Source of the DNA: Melanocharis versteri
Taxonomy: Eukaryota; Chordata; Aves; Passeriformes; Melanocharitidae
Direction: 5' to 3'
Length of the DNA stretch: 64,000 nt
NCBI GenBank assembly: GCA_013397845.1
Contig: VZTG01001074.1
Coordinates: forward strand, 1,495,090-1,559,089
Under the pieces are notes generated by a model. That model made no database searches and was not told the origin of the DNA. It was given only the letters and a program-made list of their open reading frames with translations. The position numbers were made by a program, and so were the translations under genes. How positions within the stretch are numbered: the stretch's first letter is position 1; every line of letters begins with the position of its first letter. This document shows, one piece after another, positions 36,286 to 48,960 of this stretch.

Positions 36286-39173
36286 GGTGTGCACGGCTCC
36301 GCCCGTGCCCTGCTCTGCCCAGCTTTTGCTCGATCCCTTCTCACAGAGCCAGGACTGGAGCGTTTGGGGATATTAAAAAAAAGAGACCTGGAAATGTTCT
36401 GATTCACCCAGGATGCCCCAAATGAACTTTGGGTTCATTCTGAATAATTCAGAGAATTGCTGAGCCTCCAATCCCTAATGGAAAAATAAATCACTCACAA
36501 ACCCTAGTTGGGGAGAAACTGGCTGAGCCAATGACTGGCAGCATTCTCTTTTTATTTTTAACTTGTGTCTTGTCCAATGCTTGATCCCTGCTTTGTTTTA
36601 TGGAGAAAGTAGGACAACTGAAAGTCGGAAATTTCATCTCATCTGAACATTTGTCCAGACATTAGTGGATTTATGTATTTATTGAAAGAGTCAGGTTTTG
36701 TGGAAGGCAGAAAGCGTAGCCAGGCTTTTGTGGAGCCTCATAATAAATGGTGAGTTGCAGAAGGTGGCAAGCTGGGACGTGAACTGTGTCCTCCAAGGCT
36801 AAATAGGATGGTGTCTGCTGGTCCTGCTGCCCCTCTGCAACCCAATGCTGTTTTAATGAGCATACCCTCAGTATACTGGGAGCTGAAAGGAAACCTTGGG
36901 AAACAATCTGTCTCTGCCTCTGTGTGTTGGCAGCCTTTACTTTCTTTTCCTTCCCCACAGCAAAGGGAGTTATTTAGAACTTTTATTTGTTACACCATTA
37001 CAGACACAGGGTGAGGGGTGGAGGGGAGTGAGATATCAAGAGTCTGGCACCAAAGCAGATAAGAGGGCAGGCAGATATTCAGAAATTCCAGGCTGGTAGT
37101 AACTTCACTGCATGGTGCTCAGCAGTCTTCCATACAGAGGGATGAAATGATTAAATAGAAACTGTCAAACCCTCAGGACACATTTCAGGCACTAGATAGA
37201 AAAGGAACAGGAGAAAGAAAAGAAGAGATAAGAGTGAGGAGCCCAGCCTGAGACAGCATGCTGTAGACAAAGTTTAAAGCCATCTCCAGCAGCAGCTCAG
37301 ACTGGAGGAAATGAAGTTGCCCCAGTCCTGCTACTTTGTCCAGTGCACTTTGAACCAGCCAGAGGCTGGGCAGAAGCTGCTGCCTTTTTTCCCCCTGTCA
37401 AACCACTGCTTTTCCCAACGCCAGCTCTCGGCTGTGTTTGTTACAGCAGTGACAGAGCCTCAGCAGCCTGGCTGAAAACTTCCTCACAGACCCAAATTCT
37501 CATTCCTACCAAGTCTCTGCCTGCATGGAAACCTTTTGTGCCAGTTGCTTTATGCCTGTGCATGTTTCCTAAAGTATCAAACAGAAATAATGAAACTAAG
37601 CTCCTTGGATTTAAACCCTAGCATTTCTTGTTTGTGTCTTGCTCTCTGCTTATCCCCACAGGATAGAGATTGCAAATATTATGGATATGAGATAAAAAGT
37701 GCCTAGAGCCTTAAATCCTACATGTATGGCTTTCTGCCTTAGAACAGATGATAACGGATCAATAATCTTATTATGAATCAGGATTCTCTCACAGCAGAAA
37801 ATATTCAGGCAAAGAAGTGTGAATAGTTGAGTTTAGTCATCTGGCAATTCAATAAGTTATTTGGAAAATAAGATCAAGAATCAGCCTCTCTGATATAGCA
37901 GGCAATCGTTCCCATTAACGTATATTAGCATTTTTCTGTTTGGAATAGAATTCCAAATAGGCTGAAAATGACTGTGCAGAGGTATGGAGATGGACTCTCA
38001 TATGAGATATTGACAAACAGGCTCGAAGAGTTCCGTGTTATTAGATTTTGCATATAGCAGTTCCTGCAGAAAGGGATGCACTGCATAAATAAAATACCAT
38101 GTTTTGCATTTAATTTTAAGGCACAAAATAGAATAAGTCACAGGGGGTGCATCAATACCTATGATACGTCTGAGTTATTATACTGATCAAAACTGTGTAT
38201 AGAATACCATTTCCAGAGAAGCTGGGGACATCTCTTGCCTTTGGATATGAAGGTGTCCTTCAGGCATATAAAGAAGGATTTTCTTGAAGATCAAACAACA
38301 AAAACAATTCATTTTCTCACTTGTGCATTCGGTTTGGCAGAAAGTTTAACATATTAACATTCTCCCAGCCATTAAGTTATTAAGTTGTTATCACTCCTGT
38401 TACTTTTGTTATCACACTGCAAACACATATTGACTTGGAATTCGCGCATAAACAGCTGGGGTAAAAGTGATCTTAGAATTTAATACCTGTGTATTGGTGG
38501 CATTTTCGTAAATGACTTTTCCCTGCTATAATCACGATTGAATAGATGCTATTTTTTTCTTTGAAAGTCTGCAATGCTACGTTTAGGATTTCATAGAATA
38601 CATCTCAATTAATGTCAATGAAAGCAGGAGCTTGTTCTCATCAATGGGTCATTCTGTAGTGCCATTTAGCTGCCTTTTAAACTATATTTTTATAAAAATC
38701 CTCTGTGCAGACCACTTGCTGTCGCAGAAACAACAAAGAGCTTCTTTTGTATCAGAAATCTCCTTAACCACACTTTTCCACAGAAATTCCAGTCACCTAT
38801 TTTCCCTTTCTATCCCTCATCCCGACCCAGAACCTGCTGAAATAATCAGATTCCAGTGGGTTTAGCTCAAGCCCTGGGAGCAGGAGCTGTGCCTGGCAGG
38901 GCTGCGTGGCTGAGGCTCCCCTGCCCCTTTGCTGGGCAGTTTTTGGGTGTCCCTGCATCCCCACCCAGGGCAGCTCTGGTTTGATGGGCACCCAGACTCC
39001 CCTTCAGCTCAGCCCTGCAGCCTCCAGTGCCAGGCTCGTGCTTCCTCAGGCCTGCACTGAATTTACCCTTCCCAGCACCAAGGAAATGCAGGTTTCATAT
39101 CCACTGGCTTTGGAGTTTGCTCTGACAAAGATCCATTTATCTGAGAATTATTATGGTGCCAAGAGATGTGGCA

Positions 39174-39187
39174 GTTGCCATGGCAAC
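39174..39187. promoter_or_regulatory. Perfect RFX X-box palindrome
   Basis: GTTGCCATGGCAAC is a perfect 14-bp inverted repeat. It matches the high-affinity X-box bound by RFX-family winged-helix factors (two GTTGCC half sites with no extra spacer). It sits in a repeat-free AT-rich patch next to AATTACATATTG and 14-60 bp downstream of TTATCTGAGAATTATTATGG. The sequence match is exact. Occupancy and function are inference. Confidence 0.6.
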
Positions 39188-42100
39188 AATTACATATTGT
39201 GTTGAATACCAGAGTAAGCGCCATAAAGAACAGGAGCCACTGGTGGTTTTCATTAATTTAATGTTCCTTTCTTGGACAAAGTGTGACTCGTAAGTTTATT
39301 CACTGTGTGTGTAAGTGCTTAGATCAAATGTGTGGGCTCGCTTTCCTCCTCTTTCCCTCAGTGTGCAACTTCAGCATGTAAATGAGAAGTACTTGGTTAT
39401 TTAAGGGGAGAAAAATGGTCTTATAGACTGGAAACATGAATAATTGCCTGTGGAACAAGAAGGTGTTAACTTCCGTGCGTATTCAGTGCCTTTCTCTCTG
39501 AGTAATCTACATTCAGATTCTATGTGAGCTCGGGGTGTATTTATCCAGGAAAAGGGACTTTGTGCTCTTCAGTAGGAAGCACAGCTAAGAACTGAATGTG
39601 TTTAGCAGTGATTCGAAGGTGAAATTAGATTATTTTTGAGACAAACGCAGACCTTGTTAATGATTTCAAATTATTTACAGACTAATGTGAAACGACAGGC
39701 AAAATTCTTCGTAATGAATGCATTTTATTAAAGCCAGTTACAAACAGAATTCCTTTCAGCCCTGAGCTGCATTTAGGCTGCTCCGTTGGTTCTCCCTGCT
39801 GCAACAGGTACCATTTCACTGTGGCTTGATGTGCCTCTGGTGGAAACTTCAGGTTTTTGGGGAAACTCAGAGCCAGATGCAGCTCTGGAATGCACCAATT
39901 TTACTCTATTTTCTTTTAAAACACACTGAGGTCTTGGCCTCCATCCATGAGACCTAATGGCGAAGCGTCCACAAATGTCAGTGACAGCAGTTATTCAATC
40001 AATTCAAGGATTGCTGAAGTCTTTTATTTGAACTAAAATTCATCCTGGCACTTAGTGCCAAGAAAATACCTATTTACTGCTTGTGACTGAAAGTTGGAAT
40101 GGTGGATTGGTTATCTGAAGATATTTTGAATTTAATTAGTTTCTCTTTATGATCTATTCCATTAAGTGTCCTTTATCCGTAACAAGAAAAAATCCACTAA
40201 ATTTTGTGGGTGAGTGATAAACCATCATGCATTGGCATATAATTTTTTTTTCAAGTATTTATTGTTCTGAGTTCAGCCTGGAAGCATCCTGGAACAGACA
40301 AAACTGTGCCAATCTTATGCCTTAATCTTCAGAGACTGATGGAGTTCTGTGGAAATTCGTGCCAGAGGTGTGGGAAACATTTAAAGAAACCCTTTGAGAA
40401 AGGTTTAAATGTAAAATTCATGTAGCAAATGAGGATATAAGTAAGAAAGCAAGAGGCTAAGCATGATTTAGTAGAACATTAGGCAAGATCATAAAGGATA
40501 AGTAGATGTCTCTTAGGATATGTAATATCTTTCATTTATAAAGTGGCTTTCACCCTGTAAGATCCTTAAAGTGCAGCTCTTAAGTACATGGGGACAGAAT
40601 GTGTGTGTGCCTGTCTTAATACAAACATCTCTAAAAAGAGGCATTTGCATAGATATCTTTATTTTTGATACTTATTTTATAATACTTTATAAAAACACAT
40701 CAGGATAGGAACAGAGTCTACTTAAAAGAGGGATTAGGGAAAAGGAGCTGGCGATTTTGATATGATACTGGAATTGCCATGACATTAATGTCCTCAAATC
40801 CATCATGAAAAAGAGATGTTGCAGAAACCAGAAGAACTGGCGAGACTTAGGGTACAGAAGAAAAATTGTCCATTTATTCCACGGTTGTTCTCCCATCTGG
40901 CACCAGGAATGATGCAGTCAGTGCACCACAACTACCCCAGGTCCACCTGAGAGCTCTCAGATTTATTAAGGAACAGAGACAATTCCAAGAGGAAATCAAA
41001 CTAAGTTGTGCCCAAAACTGAGATCAAGGTTCTTCTCTTTTTCTTTTTGTGTCAGACACAAAATATTGCTGGTGTCTTCCCACTTATCAGCTTCTCCCTC
41101 AGCGTCCAGAAGCAGTGTAGATTTGAGAGAGCCATTGTAGGAGAAATTATTCACATGAAAAGATGATTCCCTGAGTAAGAGTTTAGCAATTTCTCTCCAT
41201 TGGACACATCAATAATAATCCCTAATGATTGCCCCAATGTTTCCATGCTGATTTTCACAATCCTGAAGGAACATTTATTATGGTTATTACAGTAACACCT
41301 ATCTCAGCACACATCTTAAGCATTTAATGGAGCATCACGGGATAAAAATCTACATTTGTCCTCCCCCAAGAATTGATCCTGCCATTGCAAGGACAGATGG
41401 CTCCTTTTGGACCTAAAATTCCTTATTTGTTGATCATTACAATTTTGATGCTTTTTATTATTATTTCTTTGCCTCTTATTTTGCAGCTAGGTTTTTTTTA
41501 AGTACCTAGAGTAACTTGGCAACTTGAAGAATGACAGAGTTAAAGCTTAGAGTAATTTGATGTCATCATAATAAACAACTCTGCTAATGCTTGCAGTCAT
41601 CTCGGCGTTATTAATCATCCATCCCCTCACTTATTTCACCACCAAATCCAACTGAATAACCTTTGCATTAAGCAGTTGATCCATCTGATTAAAAAATAGT
41701 TTTATCACTTGGTTTATACAGTTTCTCACTGAGAGAAACCGGGGATGTGATTGTACAGGAAGGAAGTGCAAATTCTTAACTCCATTTAAGGTCTCTCTAA
41801 TGGTACCAGTGGTACTGCAGAACTGCTGGATATTTGATGTGGCCAGGTAACTTCCAGGCAGTGTGAATGAACTGGTTGAGTTTGTTTTGTCTCAAAAAGG
41901 GTCAAACGTGACATGAGCTGTGTATTTATAAATGGAGGTTTGGAATCTTATTTTTGTGTGTGTTAGCTTCAGATTAGACATATCTTCTATGAACATAAAT
42001 ATATAAATGACCAGATTTTATGGAGCTTTAAGGACTCTGCTGATAAGGAACATCAGAGATTTTAGCATTTTCATACTGTCCTGCTGGATAAAATCTTTTC

Positions 42101-44139
42101 AGAACTCCTAGAACAAGTGTGCAAAATATATCCATCAGATGAAGATTTACACAGTTTGCAGACTTGCTGATGATAACCTATGAGCTATTAAAAAACATAA
42201 AAATACAATTTATCCTTCTTTAATTCTTCTAGAACCAATCTGACTCTGTGTGTTAAATTACTGAATGTTTGCTCGGCTTTTTTTTTTACAGTATTGAACA
42301 CTGTTGCACTGTATAAAGATTTATCCTCTAATCACCAGGGAGAGGGTGATAGTACAAGTTTTTTTGAAAATCTGGAAGACCAAACCAAACTTTCATTCTC
42401 AGATACTGGCACAGAAATTTTTTGTCCAGGGATTTCAAGGGTGCGATCCTATGAAGTACTGGGAGAGGATGAAGGCTTCACACCTGCACTGATAGCAGGG
42501 TGCACTGGTATTACCTGAATTTTTGACCAACCCAAAAAAGAAATGCTCGCAAGAAATCAGTTTGTGTTTGTGCTACTAATGCAGCTCAAAAGGCTGTATC
42601 AAAATGCAGAGGGCTCCCTTCAAGCCCAGCAGTGTGGTGATAAGGCAGCACGTCACCCTCTGGAACAGGGAACTCGAGTGCTCTCCAGAGCCAGATCGGT
42701 TTGATTTGGATATTGTTGAACTCATGCACAAAAAAATCCAATAAATACCAAATTCCTGATTGGCTGACGAATACTATGCATTGCAGTTTCTCCTCTGCAC
42801 AGAGACAATATTCCTCATACCTGTGACTTTTTCCTTTTCCCTCAAGATGAAATTAAAAAGTCAGCTACTTCTGCTTGATAAGAGACTCATGACTGCTGAA
42901 AGACTGTGCCAGTGACAAAACCCCTGGTGGGAGTGCCCAGGTTACTCAGGAATGTGCTCCAGCCTGGCAGCATCTGCAGCAGGAATATTCACACTAAAAT
43001 CTGCTCTTATTGCTGCTCTTGCTGCAAACTCAACTCATGCTGTAGACTAAGATGATTATTACACTAATATTCTGTGTTTGCATTAATCCTGCCAGTCCTT
43101 TGCAGCAGAACGGCCTGTTAGAAATAAAAAAACTTTGATCGAATTCCTGGTTTAGGAGATGGGGATTTCATGGTTTGTTTTGGTACTTTGTCAGTCATGG
43201 AGTACTTCAGTTCTGTCATTGATATCAAAGCTTGAACCTCCAGACTGAGAGGCTCATTGGAACTGCTCACGTGTGTTTAATTTATGCCTGTGGGAGCATT
43301 ACTGGTATATCAGTGTGCAATATCTTGCAGGAGAGACTTTGACACACGTTCTGTTCTGTGCTAACATTAAAGTTCTGTGTTGAGAAACATACTAGAGATA
43401 TAGGAATGTATATATGTATAGGTTGGGACAAAAAAGAGGAACAATACGTGACAATTTTTCAACAAAGTCGTGTTCCTGCATGACTTAAACCTTGAAATTG
43501 GTACAGTTGGCTGTTCTATCCACTCTGTTTCAATAAGGACTGCAATTTGGCACTAAAAAATTTTTATTTGTTTATCCCTCTTTCGGTTTTCAGTGGAGGT
43601 GAATTGCTTCAGCAACAGGTCAAGGGCAAAACTCGTAGCTCTTCTGTGGATAGCTCACACTCTGTGTCCTTATCCCTCACGTGGCTGTGCGGGGCAGCAT
43701 AAAGACCTTTCTGACTTTATTTGCAGAAAACTTCATTTTCTCTGTGCTGCTGTATTGTGTTGTCCTTACATGGTTTTCTCTCTTTCCCTCTACTGCCAAC
43801 AATCACCCTTTTCAGGCTGGTTTGCTCAGTAAAGAATTGGCTCTCAAAACTGACCCTCAGAATCAGGAATTCAGGCAGAGGCAAGGGGAGGGGATGTTAA
43901 AACTTCAGTTTAAAGGCTTAAAGTCAAAGCTGGGGAAGACCTGGCTCTGAATTTGTCTCTGTAATCTATAACACTCAAACTCGTCACTGACAAAGCTACA
44001 CGAGTGTGTGAGCAAGGCTTGGAGCTTTAAGTTACAGGGTTGATTTTAGGCCTGATTATTCACAAAACCGTGTAATTAATCTGTCATAGGAAAACACAGC
44101 AAGCAGTGCACCAAATGCAATCCCCATTAAGTCAACAGG

Positions 44140-44400
44140 AGTCATTCCACCGACTTTAATGAGCTTTGAATCCACTCATAAATCTGCTGCGAGGAGTGTC
44201 CAAATCAAAATTTATCTGGGGGTGACCTTGGTGTTAATTGTTAGTGCTTCCATGTTGTTTAATTGCTGGGAAAGCTGAATGCATTAGTGGGACTATCATA
44301 TGGTATGGTCCTTTCTATTGGATACTATTAGCATCAAGTTGATATATGTAATATTAATTGTGCATAATGTTAGTGGGTAGTCACAGTCTGCCAGTTATAT
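44140..44400. promoter_or_regulatory. Candidate conserved noncoding stretch
   Basis: A repeat-free AT-rich stretch with several homeodomain/POU-like cores (GTGTTAATTGTTAG, GTTTAATTGCTGG, AATATTAATTGTGCATAAT). There is no coding potential. Conservation cannot be tested here, so this is only a candidate. Confidence 0.2.
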
Positions 44401-47178
44401 TTTGTGTCTGTGAAACAGGAAAAAAAACTCTCTTCAGTTATTTTTAATGTCGCTTCTGCCTTCAGCTGAATCCCTGCAAAATTAATGGTTTTTTTTGATC
44501 AAGCAGCTCTTCAGAGGATCTCAGAAGTTTTGCATTTATTCAGTGGCTTTTAATCCCAGATTTTGTTTACTGACTGTAATTACTTTAAAATTATATCTTA
44601 AATTTGTAAATAACATAAAGGAGATTCTGTTCAATGCTATGATGTTTATTAAATTTAACATCTGCCAGAAAAGTTCAATCATCGGTATCCCAAATGGAAA
44701 TGTTTCCTTCTTAAACATGTCATATTTAATTCAATTAGAGGAAAAACATGGAGAATGTATTAGAAGTACAAAAGAGAAATGGTTCCTTTAATTTTTGTCT
44801 ACTAAACATAAAACTTGATGGTTTACTTGAGGGACATAATTACTGTAGCTTCTAGTGGTATAAAAATATGGGAGAGTTATAGTTGCAGGAGTGGGGGGGA
44901 GAGAAATTATTGGTTTTGTTTAATGGCTTTCCACATTCCTTGTCAGTGTTGGTAATTATTGTGTCCTTTCTTTTTGTTGGCATTCAATGCATTAGGCTGC
45001 ACTTAGGATCATTTTATTAATGGAAAATATGTTTCTGAACAATTGTGAATTAGATAAGTGGCTTGATTAAAACTCATTCTTCAGAACTATAAAATGAGAA
45101 AATAACATGAATTAACCTCGAGTCTAGACAGTGGGAAGATAAGACTGGTTTCCAGTGTGAGGGTGTGTGCTCAGGAGAACGAAGGAAGAGCAAAAAGCAC
45201 CTGCACTGGCATTTCTCCTTCATTTCACTGCAGTATTGTGGGAGCACTGAGAAAGGCGGTGGCTTTACCTTGTGCTCATCTCCAACAAATTTCCCCCGGC
45301 CTTTGGCAGCCCATTAACATCGTTATTATTTGGTCCAAGGAGACTGATTTGAAATCTTCTCATAACAGATTTATATGTGTGAAGTGTATTTTTCAAAAAT
45401 ATCAGTGGACTTGTGATGGAATGCTGAGTTCTGTGGGACTCATTTAAGCAGATGTCTCTCTCTAGATATATGTGAATGTGCTACATGGATTTTGTCTCAA
45501 CTAATAAGCATGAATTATGCATTCTTAAATGCTTCTTCCATTTATCAAGCTTAATGTTGTTTAAAAAAATCTGAAAACAAACAAACAAAAAGTTTAGAAG
45601 ATTTTCTTTTAACTTTCCCAATGCTGTAACTTTTACCACGGGGTGACAACTACCTTAATTCACTGTGATAATTGTCTTATAAAAATGGCATACTAAGCGT
45701 GTTTTTCCACCAGAAATTTTCATTTTGATTCTCAATATTTCATATCTGACACTGTGCTAAATGAGAACATGGCTTAACAGTTGATATTGATTTGCACGTC
45801 ATTTTTTTCATTTCACTTTCCTATTCGAAAGGAATCAGTGCTGACAAGTTAATGAACTCCAGCTACAAATACAGAGATAAGCCACAGGATTGGTTTAGTG
45901 CCTGCCTTGTTCTAATTACGGAAGGTTTTCTTTAGGTGGCTGTTTCATGTTCACTACAGGGAAACTGGAATAAAGTGACTGTCAACAAAGCAGACACCTG
46001 GAAAAGTGACATAATAGATAGCTATTTATAGAACCTTCAAGCAAGTCTACATCAATTTATCCCAGTATTTTTAAGTCTTTAATATTTACAGGTGGAATAC
46101 AATTAAAACTAAAGTACACTGAGTGCTAGGGCTCTATGTGGAATACAGATTCATCAAACTATGCTGCATTATATCTTCTATTTTTAAATTAACTTTTTGT
46201 GTAGATTAATAGCTTTGGACAGTGGCAGTAGAGATCAGGACTGTAGAACCAACTCTCAGGACATTTTTTTCCCTGAACTTGTTCGTGCACCTTTTGCCCC
46301 AGATGTACTTTCAATTAACACATCTGGTATCTAAGAAGTTATTCCAAGTTCTGTTTTGGTGTTGTTTTACATGGCTAAATTGGTGAATCTGATTTAATTA
46401 ATATTTTGGCTGGTATGTCCTGCTGCTGGGAGATATGAGCTGGTCAAATTTCGTTCAGCATCAGAAGGAAAACTTCAAATCCTATTTTGCAGCCTTATAG
46501 GGAGATTTTTTTCCATATGACTTGAAGCTGCATCCAGAAACGAAGCACCATAAAACTGGGCAAAATGGAGTTTTATATTAGCTGATACCAACCTGCAGTG
46601 TGAGCAACCCTGAAGTATTTTTGGCGCTTTGGAGAAGGAGCAGACTCTGCGGTGTAAATTTACTAGAAGGTAATTCTCCACCACCCGGGAATTTCCTATC
46701 AGACACTTCCTGTGCTGCCAGCAGTGACAGAGATAATTAATCTGACCAGGGAGCTTGGCCACTGAAGTCACTTGTGGACTTTTGGAATTAAAGACTCTCT
46801 AAATGTTTGCGTGTCTAACAAGCCAGGCAGGAATGAAGTGATGGAGGAGAGGGAAGCTGTGGTTATTCCCTGGCTCGGGCAGCAGACGTCCGTGGTGACC
46901 GTAAAAGGCAGGGAACAGGACGTTCCATGCTTTCCACCGTGGGCTCTCTTTTCAGGAGGACAGGGTGGAGAGGGCCGTGGCATTCTGCCCTGGGTTCCAG
47001 CTGCACGCCTTGCCCGCCGTTGCTCCGGCAGTGGGGATAAACTCTTGTCTCTGGGGAATCCACGGATGGTATCCCGCCAAGCAGAGCAGCGGCATAAACA
47101 CAAGTTTAAATCTGTATTTCCAGAGCTGTGCCTGCGCAGTTTGAGACAGCAGTTCTGCCTCGCTGTCGTGTTGATGGT

Positions 47179-47320
47179 CACGGAATATCCTGAATTGGAA
47201 GGGATCCACTGGGATCGTCACAGTCCAGCTCCAGGCCCTGCACAGGACACCAACAAATCCCACCGCATCCCTGGGAGTGCTGTGCCAACACTTCTCCAAC
47301 TCTGAGCACCATGCTGATGG
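47179..47320 (-). mobile_element. CR1 LINE 3' fragment of a distinct subfamily
   Basis: The left edge reads CACGGAATATCCTGAATTGG then AAGGGATCCACTGGGATCGTC, followed by CCAGCTCCAGGCCCTGCACA, GGACACCAACAAATCCCACC and CTTCTCCAACTCTGAGC. The GAATATCCTGA...TTGGAAGGGA..CCA opening and the GCCCTGCACAGGACACC phrase mark a CR1 subfamily different from the other copies here. In my recollection it is common in neoavian and songbird genomes. It is reversed, 5'-truncated, and carries no reverse-transcriptase segment. Confidence 0.85.
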
Positions 47321-48499
47321 GCAAAGCCAAGGAGCAGCGGTTCCTTGGCTCAGAAAGCTCTGATTTTTCAGGAGGAGGGAGATAAATGTGCAGCAGAAAA
47401 AGTACGTTTTCCTCCCTTCTACCCCAAACAGAGCTCAAAACACAGCTAAGGAGAATCAGCAGCAATGATGTTGTTTACTGAAGATGCCAGGATGAGAGGT
47501 TGAAATGGGTGTTTTTCAGACCTTTCCCCAAAATTATTATGCAGCTCTTGCAGCTGGATATGCATGGGGATAAGTCTGATGAAGGATTCAGTTCTTTGTC
47601 ATTTTAATATCATTCATGTTTTCCTAACAGGAGAGAAATGTGAAATAACAAAAAGATTGTTCTTTATTTCAAGATTAAAGTTTCAAAAGCTTAAGTTTTG
47701 AACTTTGCTTCAATCTTTTGAAGAGGCTTGAAAAGCTATTATGCAATCATATCTTTCACTTCAGCTACAGTTGGAAACAATACTATCAATGTAGCATAAA
47801 AATATTGTTTTTATCTTGTTTCTATTTGTATTGCAAGGGTAAATATCTCACAGGACTTCCAACCTCAATTTGCAGGCTCAAGAAATTTGTGATTATTCAG
47901 GATAAGCTTCAGACAAGCCTATGAAATCCCAGCTATTTGTTTGGTGCAAATGCAGATCTCCTCATTGAAGTGTAGCCATGTCTGATACGAGCAGAGTTCA
48001 CTTAAGTTCTTTCTTGTTTCTAAAAGTAATGAGAGTTTCAGTGTATTTCTTGTATTTTTTTAGGAAGTTTAAATATCACCTCAAGGGGGTGCAGATAGAT
48101 GGACACAGTGCTGTCAGAATTGAAAATGAATGTCAGGAAGGAATTTTGTTTGTACAAATTTTCTAGGAGAGAAATTGGGCAGACAGGTAAGGGACAGAGA
48201 AGAAGAGAATTGTAGGATCATAATGAGGTAAAAGTTGTGACAGACAGAAGAGGGCATGAAGGGCCCTAAAATTAAAAATAAAAGAAGGAGGGAGGAGAGG
48301 AGGGCAGAAGTACCTGGATGGAAAATCACAGCTCAGGAAAAAAATAAAGAAAATACTGTATATAAAAAAAAAGACCGCATCTATTCTTACAGGTTTCCTC
48401 AAACTGTTCATGCCCCCTCTCCCTGCTTTATTTTCCCTTTGCAGCCTGTAGCAGGAGTCTCATAAATCTTCACTAAGATTATAATGCAATACCTTGGCA

Positions 48500-48960
48500 C
48501 CAATCTCTCTTGTTTATGTGTCCATTAGTTCAAAGCCACAGACAGGCAATTTATTGGGTATGAAAAATGTCACCTATGGCACCTTCATTTGCATCTGAAA
48601 ATTGATTTTTGTCACACTGGGATTTTAGGACAACCTTTTTGGCAGCCAACATTGCCACCAAGCATAATAAAAATAATTATGTGACCACAAAAGCAGGTGA
48701 AGTTCACTGTAAGTTTTGAGTCTCTAGGGAATTGCAGCTGGCAAGGCATTATTGATGAGCTTGTGATCCTTCTTGGTGATTAAATATTGACACCTAGACT
48801 TAAAACATTCCTTGTGATTGCCAGCAAAGTGGATAACAACATAATGGGACTTGCTAATGTTTAGCCAAACATTCCAGCATGATAGCAGAATATTAGTGAT
48901 GGCACTTGGACAATTGAACCATTAATTATGATTTTTTTAAAATTGGTAATTACTGAGCTA
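48500..48960. promoter_or_regulatory. Candidate conserved noncoding stretch
   Basis: A repeat-free stretch rich in motifs typical of developmental enhancers: TTCATTTGCAT (octamer-like), ATAATTATGTGACC, GGTGATTAAATATTGAC, ACCATTAATTATGA and AAATTGGTAATTACTGAG. There is no open frame of note. The call rests on texture and motif density only. Confidence 0.3.

Noticed and set aside
43410..43560. Possible old DNA-transposon end (GGTTGGGACAAAAAAGAGGA...)
   Set aside because: It faintly resembles mariner-type ends, but I found no matching inverted terminus, no TA-flanked boundary and no transposase remnant.
46772..47305. 177-codon plus-strand frame
   Set aside because: Its last third is CR1 sequence in antisense and the rest has no family resemblance. 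It is a chance frame.
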